Shown here: positions 28,536-37,646 of the stretch, one piece after another | Numbering within the stretch: position 1 is the first letter of the stretch | How the letters are laid out: each line of letters opens with the position of its first letter | DNA from: Takakia lepidozioides | Taxonomy: Eukaryota > Streptophyta > Takakiopsida > Takakiales > Takakiaceae | DNA: 64,000 nt | Reading direction: 5' to 3' | NCBI GenBank assembly: GCA_030704615.1 | Contig: CM060733.1 | Location: forward strand, 41,788,001 to 41,852,000 | Made by a program: the position numbers and the translations under genes | The notes under the pieces: model-generated | The model's input: the letters and a program-made list of their open reading frames with translations, nothing else | What the model was told of the DNA's origin: nothing | The model's database searches: none

Positions 28536-31225
28536 GTCCCCTCTGGAATCGGCAAGGGTTGTAACAGCCCCGCTTGCTTTTTATACTCGCTCCGGTTTTG
28601 TTGGCATGTGGTGCATGTCTTGACATACTCCTCTGCCTCCTCCCTCAGTTTGGGCCAGAAATACTCTTTTTTCAAGAGTGCCGCAGTGCGCTTGGCTCCG
28701 CCGTGGCCCGCAAGCGGGCTATCATGGCATTCTCTCAAAAGACTATCTCTGATCCCTCCCTTCGGCACGTAGAGACGTTTTTGCTTATACCGGAGCAGTC
28801 CATTTTGCAAGTGGAACTGCGATTTAACCCCCATCCTCAAGTCCTGCATCACGGACTTTGCCAGCTCATCCTTCCGGCAAGCCTTCCGGATCTTCCTTTG
28901 GAACGCCGTCTCGCCCCTGTACACCAACATGAGCTGCTGCTTTCTACTTAAAGCATCGGCCACCACATTGTCCCGTCCCGGTTTGTACTGGATATCCACG
29001 TCGAACACCGCCAAAGTATCTTGCCACCTAAGTTGTTTTGGGGACAACTTGGACTGCGTGGCAAAATACTTCACCGTAACATTGTCTGTGAACACCTTCA
29101 CTGGGTTGGAACCAACATAGTGGCGCCAAAGCTCAAGGCAATGCACCACCGCCTTCATATCTTTTTTGTGTATCGGCCACCGTCGCTCTACTTCATTCAG
29201 TTTCTTACTTTCGTAAGCCACTGGACGTCCATCTTGCATAAGTACACCCCCAATCGCGAAGTCCGACGCATTTGTATGAATCTCGAACGGACGATCGAAC
29301 TCCGGGATTTTCAAGACTGGAGCTTCCACCATCCGCTGCTTCAATTCAGCAAAAGCTTGGCCACAAAGGGTGTTCCATACCCAGACTTTGGATTTACACA
29401 GAAGGTCCGACAGCGGCCCCGCGATCTTGGCAAAATTTCTCACATACTTTCGGTAATAGGAGGCGAGTCCTAGGAAGGATCGCACTCCCGGGACCGAAGT
29501 CGGAGGCTCCCAGTCCAAGATTGCCCTCACCTTTCTGTCATCCATTTTGATCCCATCATGTGTAATCACATGCCCCAGGAACTCCACTTTCGTGACCCCG
29601 AATTCGCACTTTGAAGCTTCGGCGTATAGTTTCCCTTCCCGCAATTTTTGGAACACCCTTTTGAGGTGCTCCAGGTGCTCCTCCTTTGTTTTCGAGTACA
29701 CCAAGATGTCGTCGATGTACACGATCACAAAGTCATCCAACCACTCCTGAAAAAGGTTGTTCATCAGCGTGCTAAAGGTCGCGGGTGCATTGGTGAGCCC
29801 AAAAGGCATCACCAAGAACTCATATGAACCATACCTTGTCTTGCACGCGGTCTTCTCCTTATCTCCTTCCGCCACCCAAATTTGATGATAGCCGGAGCGC
29901 AAGTCGATCCGGCTGAAATACTTCGCTCCTGCCAACCGGTCGAAAAGGTCGTCGATCCTTGGCAAAGGGTACCGGTTTTTGATAGTCACCTTATTCAGAG
30001 CCCTTAAATCGACACACATCCGCAACGTCCCATCCTTCTTGTCTGCGAATAGCACCGGGGCTCCGTAAGGTGACTTACTCGGCCGGATGTACCCCTTTGA
30101 CATTAGATCCTTGAGTTGAGTCTTCAGCTCGACCAACTCTCTATGACTCAACCGGTAGGGCGCCTTGGCAGGCGGTTCCAACCCCGGTATCACCTCAATC
30201 TTGTGGTCAACTCCTCTTCGCGGTGGCAAGCCGCTTAGTAAATCCTCCGGCATCACATCCTGGTATTTCTTCAAAATCCCCTTGATCCAATCTGGGCTCG
30301 GTTCCCCATCACCTTCTCCCTTCACTTGTCTTACGTAAAGTAAAAACTGGGGCTCGTGTGACTCCTCCACGGCCCACTCTCTTGCTGACATGAAGTTTAT
30401 TCGCCCTCCCATGGGTTTGGGAATTTCCGATACTCGTAAGACCTCGCCACCATTCCCACATGGCAGTGTGACTACTCTCTTGCGGCCATCTATGACCGCT
30501 CCAGATTTGCTCAAAAAGGTCATCCCCAAAATGAGATCCACTCCATCGATCTCACAGATGGTGAAGTTCTCACGTCCCTCCCAACTCCCCAGTTGAAGAG
30601 GAACATCGAACGCCAACCTTGTCGCCAGTTGTGGTTCTCCTTTAGCAGAACGCATCTCAATAGAGGCCCCCACGTCACTTGTCGAGAGTCCCAACTTTTG
30701 CGCCGCCGCTGGCGTCATGAAGGAGTGCGACGCTCCTGTGTCCACCAACAATGACACGCCAATTTCCTGATACAACTCACAAGAATAGGTGCCCACCTTG
30801 CAAGTCTTGGCGACCACCGCTTCCACCAAGCGACTGATGATATCTTCCGACAGCTCCGTGGTTGCCCGAGTCATGCTCAATTGTCGAGGTTTCGTGCACT
30901 TCTTGGTCATGTGCCCGGGCTCCCCGCAATTGAAACACACTCCATCAAATGTCGCCTTCTGTCCGCCATAGGCCGCTCCACCCGCTTTTCCTTTCGAAGC
31001 ACCGGGTGTCGCCTTGACTTGTGAAGGCCCTCCCTTTGATTTCCACATGCCATTATCGACGCGTGGCCTATCCCACTTCTTTTCCAGTCGGAAGGAGTCA
31101 CCTTCCCGCCGAGTCTTCTTGTGGTTCAGCTCCGTACGGCCTTGTCTTTCACCCCTAGGGACATCCGAGAAACATTCAGCCCTCTCAATTGCCTCGTTCA
31201 AAGTCTTGGGTGGCTTCTCCTCCAA
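28370..31225 (-). CDS. Chromovirus Gag C-terminus, protease, RT, RNase H and integrase N-terminus
   Basis: 951-residue frame. It shows a CCHC zinc knuckle ([14 protein letters not shown]), retropepsin [14 protein letters not shown] with [32 protein letters not shown] and YIDD ([10 protein letters not shown]), and RNase H ([14 protein letters not shown], where the usual Asp is Asn; VFTDN later). Integrase HHCC follows ([16 protein letters not shown]) up to [13 protein letters not shown], after which the frame is lost by a one-base indel. It is in the same frame as the Gag piece at 31238-31735 and is separated from it by a single TGA. Confidence 0.93.
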   Translation of the reverse strand: MEEKPPKTLNEAIERAECFSDVPRGERQGRTELNHKKTRREGDSFRLEKKWDRPRVDNGMWKSKGGPSQVKATPGASKGKAGGAAYGGQKATFDGVCFNCGEPGHMTKKCTKPRQLSMTRATTELSEDIISRLVEAVVAKTCKVGTYSCELYQEIGVSLLVDTGASHSFMTPAAAQKLGLSTSDVGASIEMRSAKGEPQLATRLAFDVPLQLGSWEGRENFTICEIDGVDLILGMTFLSKSGAVIDGRKRVVTLPCGNGGEVLRVSEIPKPMGGRINFMSAREWAVEESHEPQFLLYVRQVKGEGDGEPSPDWIKGILKKYQDVMPEDLLSGLPPRRGVDHKIEVIPGLEPPAKAPYRLSHRELVELKTQLKDLMSKGYIRPSKSPYGAPVLFADKKDGTLRMCVDLRALNKVTIKNRYPLPRIDDLFDRLAGAKYFSRIDLRSGYHQIWVAEGDKEKTACKTRYGSYEFLVMPFGLTNAPATFSTLMNNLFQEWLDDFVIVYIDDILVYSKTKEEHLEHLKRVFQKLREGKLYAEASKCEFGVTKVEFLGHVITHDGIKMDDRKVRAILDWEPPTSVPGVRSFLGLASYYRKYVRNFAKIAGPLSDLLCKSKVWVWNTLCGQAFAELKQRMVEAPVLKIPEFDRPFEIHTNASDFAIGGVLMQDGRPVAYESKKLNEVERRWPIHKKDMKAVVHCLELWRHYVGSNPVKVFTDNVTVKYFATQSKLSPKQLRWQDTLAVFDVDIQYKPGRDNVVADALSRKQQLMLVYRGETAFQRKIRKACRKDELAKSVMQDLRMGVKSQFHLQNGLLRYKQKRLYVPKGGIRDSLLRECHDSPLAGHGGAKRTAALLKKEYFWPKLREEAEEYVKTCTTCQQNRSEYKKQAGLLQPLPIPEGTWESVSMDFMTAMPLSKGLMQSWWWWIGLVKWAISSPPRRRQRRRRQGDFTLPTS

Positions 31226-31235
31226 CTTCCACCTG

Positions 31236-32025
31236 GCTCATGGGGCAAATCCCGCCACAAAGTTGAAGACCATTTCTGGTTCTGCCATGTCCGCGACTTC
31301 GAGCAACCGCACATTGAAAGCCTGAACATATCCCCGAATGTCATCTGTTTGCTTCAAATTCCTCATCTTGTCCCGAGCAAGCCAAGACGCGTTGAGGGGC
31401 ACAAACTGTCTCTTCATCAATTCCTTGAACCCACTCCAGTTCAAGGTTTCCGGGCTTGGACCTTGGTCGTGAAGGCGTTTCTGCCACCATTGTTGAGCAT
31501 AGCCCCTCAAATAGGTGGGAGCCACTTCCACCCGATCCACGTCACTCAACTTGGCCGCCCGGAAGTACTGCTCTAGCTCCAGGAGCCAGGTGTTGAGTGC
31601 CTTCCGATTTCGGACGCCCTCGAAGGTGTCGGGTTCCTTAGGCTTCACCTTAAACTTTGCCTTAGTGGAAGTGGCATTATCTGCCTTCAACACGTCTTTC
31701 AATTCCCGCCAAACTGCGCCAACAACCCTTCCCAAAAGGTTGCCGGCATGGGAGGCATCAATTGGTTTGTCGGAGCTCTCAAGGATTCCTCGGGCTCCGA
31801 CTCCTCGGGCTCCGACTCCTCGGATTCCTCCCGCTCTTGAGCGGCCTCGTTTTCAGAAACATGCATCGCTTCCTCAAACGGCCGCCTCGGTGGCACGTCG
31901 CCCCCATCAGGCTTACCAGGATCATCATCTTTTGGGCCATTCCGCTTTCGCTTTGGCTTGCCCGACCCCATGATGAGGCCAATCCCAAGGACGATCGCGT
32001 ACTGAACTTTAGGCTCTGATACCAA
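31236..32025 (-). pseudogene. Chromovirus Gag (broken)
   Basis: Two frames. 32025-31699 covers the acidic, repetitive N-terminus (EESEPEESEPEES), and its likely start is the Met at about 31971. 31735-31238 covers the capsid part (FEGVRNRKALNTWLLELEQYF, QQWWQKRL, Gag-like FVPLNAS). An indel near 31720 separates them. The second ends at TGA 31236-31238, which interrupts an otherwise continuous frame into the zinc knuckle and pol. Confidence 0.85.
32012..32024 (-). promoter_or_regulatory. Primer-binding site, tRNA-iMet type (chromovirus)
   Basis: On the minus strand TGGTATCAGAGCC lies 2 nt inside the 5' LTR end (GCAACA). This matches the 3' end complement of plant initiator tRNA-Met and is where minus-strand DNA synthesis starts. 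Confidence 0.88.
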
Positions 32026-32026
32026 G

Positions 32027-32754
32027 TGTTGCGCACCTCACTTCGGTAAGCTCCCCTTCAAGTCATAGTTACTCGCTTTGATGCGCGCGCCTGACTCCCA
32101 ACCTGGCCGTCGGGCCAACTTGGAGCTTCGGCTGCTCACCGGGACATAACGGTCCCCCTTCGATCTCCCGAAAGACCCTCCACCAATTTGGGCCTAGTGG
32201 GAATTCCCTTTGATAGATGGCAGTCCGGAACAGCTCCCCACTCTTTGGTCGCTTTCCGGCTCGCACGCTTACTCACTAGTTCTTGGTCACCAACGGGCTT
32301 GCACCGTTCTCGGGGTTACCACTCCCTATATATACTTCTATAGTTGTCCGCGGGGGTTTCACAAACAACCATGCCATTTCATGGCGAACCACCACGAAGA
32401 ACCTCGACTCCCGGTGTTGAGTCGCGGTGAGTCTTGGCCCACCCACCGTGGCCCCATTGGGCTGTGATGAGTCCCAAGACTCCCCACGACTCCCACCACG
32501 AGGTCTCCGCCCCCATGGTGAGTTCTATGCCACCCCCACTAAGTCCCACTAAGCTATCACCACCCCTTGTGGAGCCACCCCCACCGCAACCCGGTGTGCG
32601 GGGCTCCACCTAGTGAGCACCTCCGCCTCCTTGAGTGCCTTTGGCACTCAAGGGTGCTTCAGCCCCCTGTACCTATCACTGCCACTGCCCCCACCACAGG
32701 GGCAGTCCCTCTTGTGTCCCGACCCCCCTGCCCTCAAGGCAAAGGGCCGCGACA
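32027..32754 (-). repeat. Chromovirus 5' LTR
   Basis: 728 bp running TG...CA on the minus strand. It is bounded outside by CTTCTCAGGAATC (32755-32767), which is also found at 25811-25823 outside the other LTR. Confidence 0.9.
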
Positions 32755-34405
32755 CTTCTCAGGAATCATTCGTGGCATATAGTGTTGCCCCACCATGTCT
32801 GGAAGTTTAAACTTTATGACCTGTTGTAAGCGCATGCAAGCAACATTAGTGAATTCTAATAACTCCTTGTTCGTATAGGTGAGAGGCGTTCCAATGACTT
32901 TGGAACAGTGTAAGTATTTCCAGGTTGCTTGTCCCTTAGAAAAAATATTGTCCATGCCCAATTTTTCTTTGGCCAAGTTGTTCCAAGCTAAGTTGAACCA
33001 TGAACGAGGTTGGGAATCCTTCTGCAACATGACTTTTGTATCATATAAGTACGTATGATGTGGCATTGAAGGTAAGATCCAATGATCCCCAATGGAATAA
33101 CTCAGAAATCTTGACTGTATCTTCTGCTGCTCAATGTGATAACGTGCAATGAAACAAGCAGCATAGTATACTCCACAGCCCATGACCAAACTAGATACCT
33201 CCTTGGTCTTGGTGTAGATATGCCTATGAACAATTTGGAAGACAATCAATTCCTTCAACATGGTACCTGCTTCAGACCAGTACCTTGCAAAGTGATGATC
33301 CTCAATGGGTCGATTGTTTGGGAGAACTTTAGTCCGTGTTGCCACTGGCAACCATATGCACATTATCTGGTAGTAATGTGCCAGGATTAAATTCTTTCCA
33401 AGCCAAATCCAACACAATTAGAATTTCGTTGAAGGGCATAATCATAGCCCAATTGTACTCCTATGCAGCAGGAGTCTTTGGTGGGTTGAAAGCAATATCT
33501 CCTCCTGTGTGACACCCCTTATAGTCCGCTCCTGCTTGAGTCTATAGACATGTAATTGCTGCTGTAAAGCCTCCATGCGCTTCGCATGAGGTTCGACTAA
33601 ACTCGCATAAGCAGCAGCTAGATTATTGGCTTCCTTCCCAGTCTTGTTAGCCACAGAAAGTTGATTTCTGTTAGCCATGAGTATTTGTTGCAACTCTAGG
33701 ATATACTTCTCCCGGTTAGCCTCAACCTGTCTATACTATTGGAAGGTATTCTCATTGCGACGGATTGTATCTTTTATATCAACAATGAGTTTGGTTTGTT
33801 CCACTATCTCAGTTTCTGCCAGTATACATCTCTCCCCTTGTTTGTTAGCTTCTGCTGCAGTTTGCTCTAGAGCAGTTGTGAGTGTAGCACATTGTATTGT
33901 TATCATTTGATGTACTGCCTCCAATTCTATATGTAGTACCTTTGCCTCTTGCAACTCGCCCTCATGCTTCATCTGCAGTTGGAATAACTGTTGTTTATGT
34001 GCTTTATGGAACTGGTCCTGCTCGAGACCTGCTTCCATCAAATGTTCTTTAGCCAATTGCAAAGCAGCCTTTGTATCCTCCAACTCATGCTGTAACTTCA
34101 GATTAACCTCTACATCAATCTTGTTAGCACACTCAGTGGTCATCTGAGCCTCAAATTCCTTCCTGAGTTCCTCTCTCAAAGCTTCCAATTGGGTAGATGG
34201 AACATGGGATTTTACATATGTTCCCAACAAATTGAGTGTCATGCTTATAGAACTCATAAGCATAGCCTGCTGGGGGTCATTATGGTGAACTTGCTGCTGT
34301 TCTCCCTGATCCTCCATAGTGTGATGCTTCACGAACCATTCAAGCCATTGTTCTATCAGATCTTCTTCTTGAATCACCACATCCTCCACAGGGGGGCTGC
34401 TATTT
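32755..34405 (-). pseudogene. Coiled-coil family gene, 5'-truncated and broken copy
   Basis: Homologous to the long plus-strand frame at 61211-64000. 34389-33739 matches its coiled-coil part (QWLEWFVKHHT, HHNDPQQAMLMSS, LRKEFEAQMTTECANK). In-frame stops occur at 33736 and 33442. A later part, 33417-32755, contains IWLPVATRTKVLPNNR, which continues beyond the window end in the other copy. The Pro-rich middle section of the other copy is missing, and the N-terminal globular part is lost at 34405. The rest of this copy, after the chromovirus, is at 25500-25823. I do not recognise the family; abundance of Gln/Glu heptads suggests a long coiled coil. Confidence 0.75.
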
Positions 34406-34406
34406 C

Positions 34407-34854
34407 ATGAGCCATGAGCCATGAGCGGCATGAGCCATGAGCAGAGTCGTAAGTGTGGAAAAAAACATGAGCAGCACTATTTTCCGGAAATGAGTGTCCG
34501 CGGGAATAGGGTTTAGGGTGCCACGGTCATAGGGGGAGAAGGACCTCCCGATGAAGGAGGTTCGGCAATGTTATTTAGAATTATATATTGAAAGGCAATG
34601 TTTTGCGAATGGTAGGGTGGTACTGCTCTGTACAATGGGGGCCCATTTCAGCCTACCAGCCATTTGCAAAATCCACCCACACTCCCAATCCCAAACGAAA
34701 TGAGCAATGACGCATTCTCGGAACGATGGACACAGAATAGAATAAAAAGAGGGCACAATGAGGTTTTTATTGATCCACATGAATTGCATTTGAAGCACGT
34801 CTACTGTGCTGATTGTGCCATCAAATCTTGAGCCCTGTGCCTACTGAATACAAG
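34407..34854. other. Intergenic; short ATGAGC(C) simple repeat and a possible LINE C-terminal trace
   Basis: 34412-34445 is a run of CATGAGC units. On the minus strand, 34798-34571 reads CPSFRECVIAHFVWDWECGW, which faintly resembles the Cys/His region at the end of plant LINE RTs; I give this low weight. AATAAA for the minus-strand gene at 34855 lies at 34766-34771. Confidence 0.4.
34766..34771 (-). terminator. Polyadenylation-type AATAAA for the minus-strand gene
   Basis: AATAAA on the minus strand 84 bp after the stop codon at 34855. This is a normal distance for a polyadenylation signal, though plant signals are loose. Confidence 0.4.
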
Positions 34855-35685
34855 TCACGTTGTCAATGGGACTTCGACTGCTCTCAGAACTAGCTCATGA
34901 GTCATGGGGCTCCTCCATGTAAAGTCGATTGCAGCCGTTGTACCGCCCCTAGTGATGTTCACCACAATGTCCTGCCCTTCAATCATACCACCATCGAATA
35001 TGGAAATCTTCACGTTTTCGTCGTCCACACCAATGCGAATGTCCCCATACAATGGAGAAGAGGAGCGCACTCCTCGAGGAGAATAGGTCTCTCCGATGGA
35101 GTCCACCCACGTCCAGTGGCAGCAGTTCCACCGCAACAGCATAGCAGTGCGCCTTCTTCTGCATGGGTGACCGTCGTAACTGGGAAAATCGGAATCGAGG
35201 ATGCGCAGGAGCCACGGACTCCTCAGACCAAGATCGTCACCCCGCTCGAAGGCGTAGTGGCCTACGATATACTCAAAAGCCACCAATGTTTCCACAATCG
35301 AACCAATATCTTCTGTGTAATCTGTGTACCAGATAACAATGTCTCCCGATGTGGCCGAATACATTGCATAATCGATGCCTCCAAAGGGGCAGTCGTCCCG
35401 GTTCCGGAAGCACGGCATCCTTGCAAAGGAGGACCTGAGGACGACTTGGATGCCGATGACCTTGCGGACAGCTACGAAGCCCTTAGATTTTGGAAATGAT
35501 ACGAAGCGGAAGAGCAGTCCGGCCTCCAATAATGGAGCATCTGGGTCACACGTACCCACCGACGGAGGTGGAACGTGTTCATCACGGCAGCGGTGGATGA
35601 ACCCATACATCTTTCTCATCAAGAAGTTATAGTTTGAGATCTGCCACCGAAGTCCATCCCCCCGGATGGAAATTCGGCGCCGCAT
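34855..35685 (-). CDS. Unknown protein, paralogue A of a divergent pair
   Basis: A 276-residue single-exon frame. It is clearly related to the plus-strand gene at 35842-36543. Shared blocks include RMPCxRNxxDCPxxGxDYAM, SGDIxxW, YxFERG, the Trp-rich RWNCCxWT, YGDIR, and DGGxIxGxDIVV near the C-terminus, ending EVPxT. Eight or more conserved Cys/Trp positions suggest a compact fold. I recognise no known domain, signal peptide or catalytic motif. The first Met lies inside a copy of the GCGGCGCCGC palindrome (encoding MRRRIS), so the true start may be the Met at about 35610 (MRKMYGF). An AATAAA follows at 34771-34766. Probably a lineage-specific gene. Confidence 0.6.
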   Translation of the reverse strand: MRRRISIRGDGLRWQISNYNFLMRKMYGFIHRCRDEHVPPPSVGTCDPDAPLLEAGLLFRFVSFPKSKGFVAVRKVIGIQVVLRSSFARMPCFRNRDDCPFGGIDYAMYSATSGDIVIWYTDYTEDIGSIVETLVAFEYIVGHYAFERGDDLGLRSPWLLRILDSDFPSYDGHPCRRRRTAMLLRWNCCHWTWVDSIGETYSPRGVRSSSPLYGDIRIGVDDENVKISIFDGGMIEGQDIVVNITRGGTTAAIDFTWRSPMTHELVLRAVEVPLTT

Positions 35686-35841
35686 TTACATCGAAGAGGG
35701 GACTTCGTCGTGTCCAGTGGCTATCGGCCCACCTGGCAGTGACTGCCCATAGTTTGCATGGCAGGGTAGGAAACAGAAACGGCTACATTTATGCAGCAGC
35801 CAATCTTCATCGGTCCAGGATCCTGTAGGGGGGAAATTTAA

Positions 35842-36543
35842 ATGTGCCCTGGAGTGTTTGTGAGGAATTGCAGCGTTAGCTTGAACTTTTTCCAGCCACC
35901 GCGCTGCTCCTCCTCCATCCGGGAGCTGCTGTCATTGAGCGTACTCCGCTACTCTTTTTCAAGGATGCCGTGCCGCCGAAATCCAGCCGACTGCCCTTAT
36001 CATGGCCACGATTATGCTATGTTCAAACCAGAATCAGGAGACATCATTGTCTGGCTCTCTGTTTTCACAGACGCTGCTGGAATCAAGCAAGAGTCTTTGC
36101 GCGCAATGGAGAATCTGGAGGGCTATTACCGCTTTGAGCGAGGTGAGGGCGAGGGTCAATGCGGTCCGTGGGTCTTGAAAATTGTTGACCTCGATATACC
36201 AAGCTGGAAAGGGATGCCGGACAGATCACGCACGGCCTCGCTTTGGCGCTGGAACTGCTGCCAGTGGACCAGGGAGGACGGCACCGAGGAAAACTATATA
36301 CGTGCAGATCACTCCGCTCTTCCAGTGTATGGAGACATTCGGCTGCGTTGCGAAGACGAATCGCACGGGCACATGAGGCCCACAGTGACCTTGTCAATGT
36401 ATGATGGTGGTATCATTGATGGACATGACATTGTCGTCGGCTCCAGCAAGGGCAGCAGAACGACCGAATTGCAGTTTACCTCGAGGTGCCGCAGCAGTGA
36501 TGAGCTTGTTTTTAGGGGTATCGAAGTTCCGTCGACTTGGTGA
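35842..36543 (+). CDS. Unknown protein, paralogue B of a divergent pair
   Basis: 233 residues, single exon, divergently oriented from paralogue A with 156 bp between annotated starts. Conserved core from about residue 57: RMPCRRNPADCP, HDYAMFKPESGDI, YRFERG, PWVLKIVDLDIPSWKG, RWNCCQWT, LPVYGDIRL, YDGGIIDGHDIVV, EVPSTW end. About half of the core positions are identical or similar to paralogue A, so both are under coding constraint and arose by inverted duplication. Function is unknown. The shared 156-bp interval could act as a bidirectional promoter. An AATAAA is at 36613-36618. Confidence 0.62.
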   Translation: MCPGVFVRNCSVSLNFFQPPRCSSSIRELLSLSVLRYSFSRMPCRRNPADCPYHGHDYAMFKPESGDIIVWLSVFTDAAGIKQESLRAMENLEGYYRFERGEGEGQCGPWVLKIVDLDIPSWKGMPDRSRTASLWRWNCCQWTREDGTEENYIRADHSALPVYGDIRLRCEDESHGHMRPTVTLSMYDGGIIDGHDIVVGSSKGSRTTELQFTSRCRSSDELVFRGIEVPSTW

Positions 36544-36612
36544 AGCCCATGTAGAAGGAGGAAGGGCTTAGTTTTGTCTGCAGTTGGTAAATGTGAGACA
36601 TCGTGTCCGATC

Positions 36613-36618
36613 AATAAA
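36613..36618 (+). terminator. Polyadenylation-type AATAAA for paralogue B
   Basis: AATAAA 70 bp after the TGA of the plus-strand gene. Confidence 0.4.
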
Positions 36619-36799
36619 CCCATCGTACCTCACTTCTGTATGATTGTGTTTCATTGTGTTGAATAACTGTCGGAATTGGCCCACTGTTTACAATTTGATG
36701 TCTCATTTCTACAATGTGTCTGTCCGGATGAATATAGCAGAGTAACCGTTATGTGAGTGATGTGTCAAGAATATACCAGAGTAACGCCATGTCGGCATC

Positions 36800-37510
36800 G
36801 AAATGCGGCGCCGCATTTCCATGTCGGGATCGAAATGCGGTGCCGCATTTCCATGTCGGACATCGAAATGCGGCACCGCATTTCCATGTCCGACAAGAAA
36901 ATGCGGTGCATCATTTCCGTCCAGGTACACGAAATACCAACACAGGTCTATAAATTGATCAGAAAACGAGGTTGGCATTGCAAATGCGGCGACGCATTTC
37001 CAGCTTGGCACTGGAAACTTCTTTTTGGACAAGGGAATGCGGTGCCGCATTTCCGTACAACACTTCGAAAAGTGTGACATTTCCGACCAGCGCGATGGAA
37101 TGCGTTACCGCATTTCCGAGAGAGGGTCTGCAAATGGACAAATTGCGATGTCCATTCTGGAAATGCGGCGCCGCATTTCCATGTCCGTTATCAACTTTTT
37201 TTTACAATGGAATGCGGTGCCAATTTTTTGCTGATGGGACTGCAGTTCGAACAACGACCATCCCCAATACTGAAATGCGGCACCGCATTTCAATCCGCCA
37301 TCTCGACCTCCTTGCTCGACCTCGTTGTTCGACCTCTGTAAGCGTGGTGGCATCCATGCGATGAGCGGGAGAGGCCAAAACTGGCGTGTGGACAAAGGAA
37401 ATTTTGGAAATGCGGCACCGCATTTCCAATTCAGATTACTTTTTACTATGCCAACATTGAAATGGAAAATTTAGTCCCTCCCCTGTTTTGGAAATGCGGT
37501 GCCCCATTTC
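36800..37510. repeat. Array of a 20-bp palindrome, consensus GAAATGCGGYRCCGCATTTC
   Basis: Twelve copies, many extended to GGAAATGCGG...CATTTCC: 36800-36819, 36832-36851, 36865-36884, 36898-36917 (degenerate), 36981-37000, 37035-37053, 37097-37117, 37159-37180, 37208-37227 (half lost), 37272-37291, 37406-37427 and 37491-37510. The first four are spaced 32-33 bp with a common ATGTCGG linker; the rest are irregular. Only the two central bases vary freely (GC, TG, CA). Further copies lie at 35669-35688 and in three introns of the neighbouring gene (38814, 40073, 41285). I find none elsewhere in the window. Confidence 0.9.
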
Positions 37511-37646
37511 TGATTTTGGGAGCGACGTGGTTTGGGCGATTGTGTGGCTGGAATGCACACTGGAGAGGGGTCACGAATGTCGGCAGAATTTCCTTTATAT
37601 ACTCTGGAAGAGAATTTACATTTACAGAGACTTCATTAAAATTCTA

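Larger units (their letters stand above)
25824..32754 (-). mobile_element. Complete chromovirus (Ty3/gypsy with chromodomain), inserted in a coiled-coil family gene
   Basis: LTRs at 25824-about 26548 and 32027-32754 flank a gag-pol region (32025-27453). The right LTR runs TGTCGCGG...GCAACA on the minus strand and is followed after 2 nt by a tRNA-iMet primer-binding site. Order: gag, CCHC zinc knuckle, protease, RT, RNase H, integrase, chromodomain. Lesions: a frameshift near 31720, a TGA at 31236-31238 and a frameshift near 28490, so the copy is non-autonomous unless some are assembly errors. A 13-bp direct repeat flanks it. Confidence 0.93.

Noticed and set aside
34510-34525. Telomeric repeat (GGGTTTAGGG)
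   Set aside because: A single unit without neighbours; chance occurrence.
34571-34798. Gene on the minus strand
   Set aside because: Only a faint LINE C-terminal resemblance over 75 residues; too weak for a gene call.
36800-36920. CRISPR-like array (four repeats at 32-33 bp spacing)
   Set aside because: The linker is itself conserved and only about 12 bp, repeats continue irregularly, there are no unique spacers or cas genes, and the context is eukaryotic.
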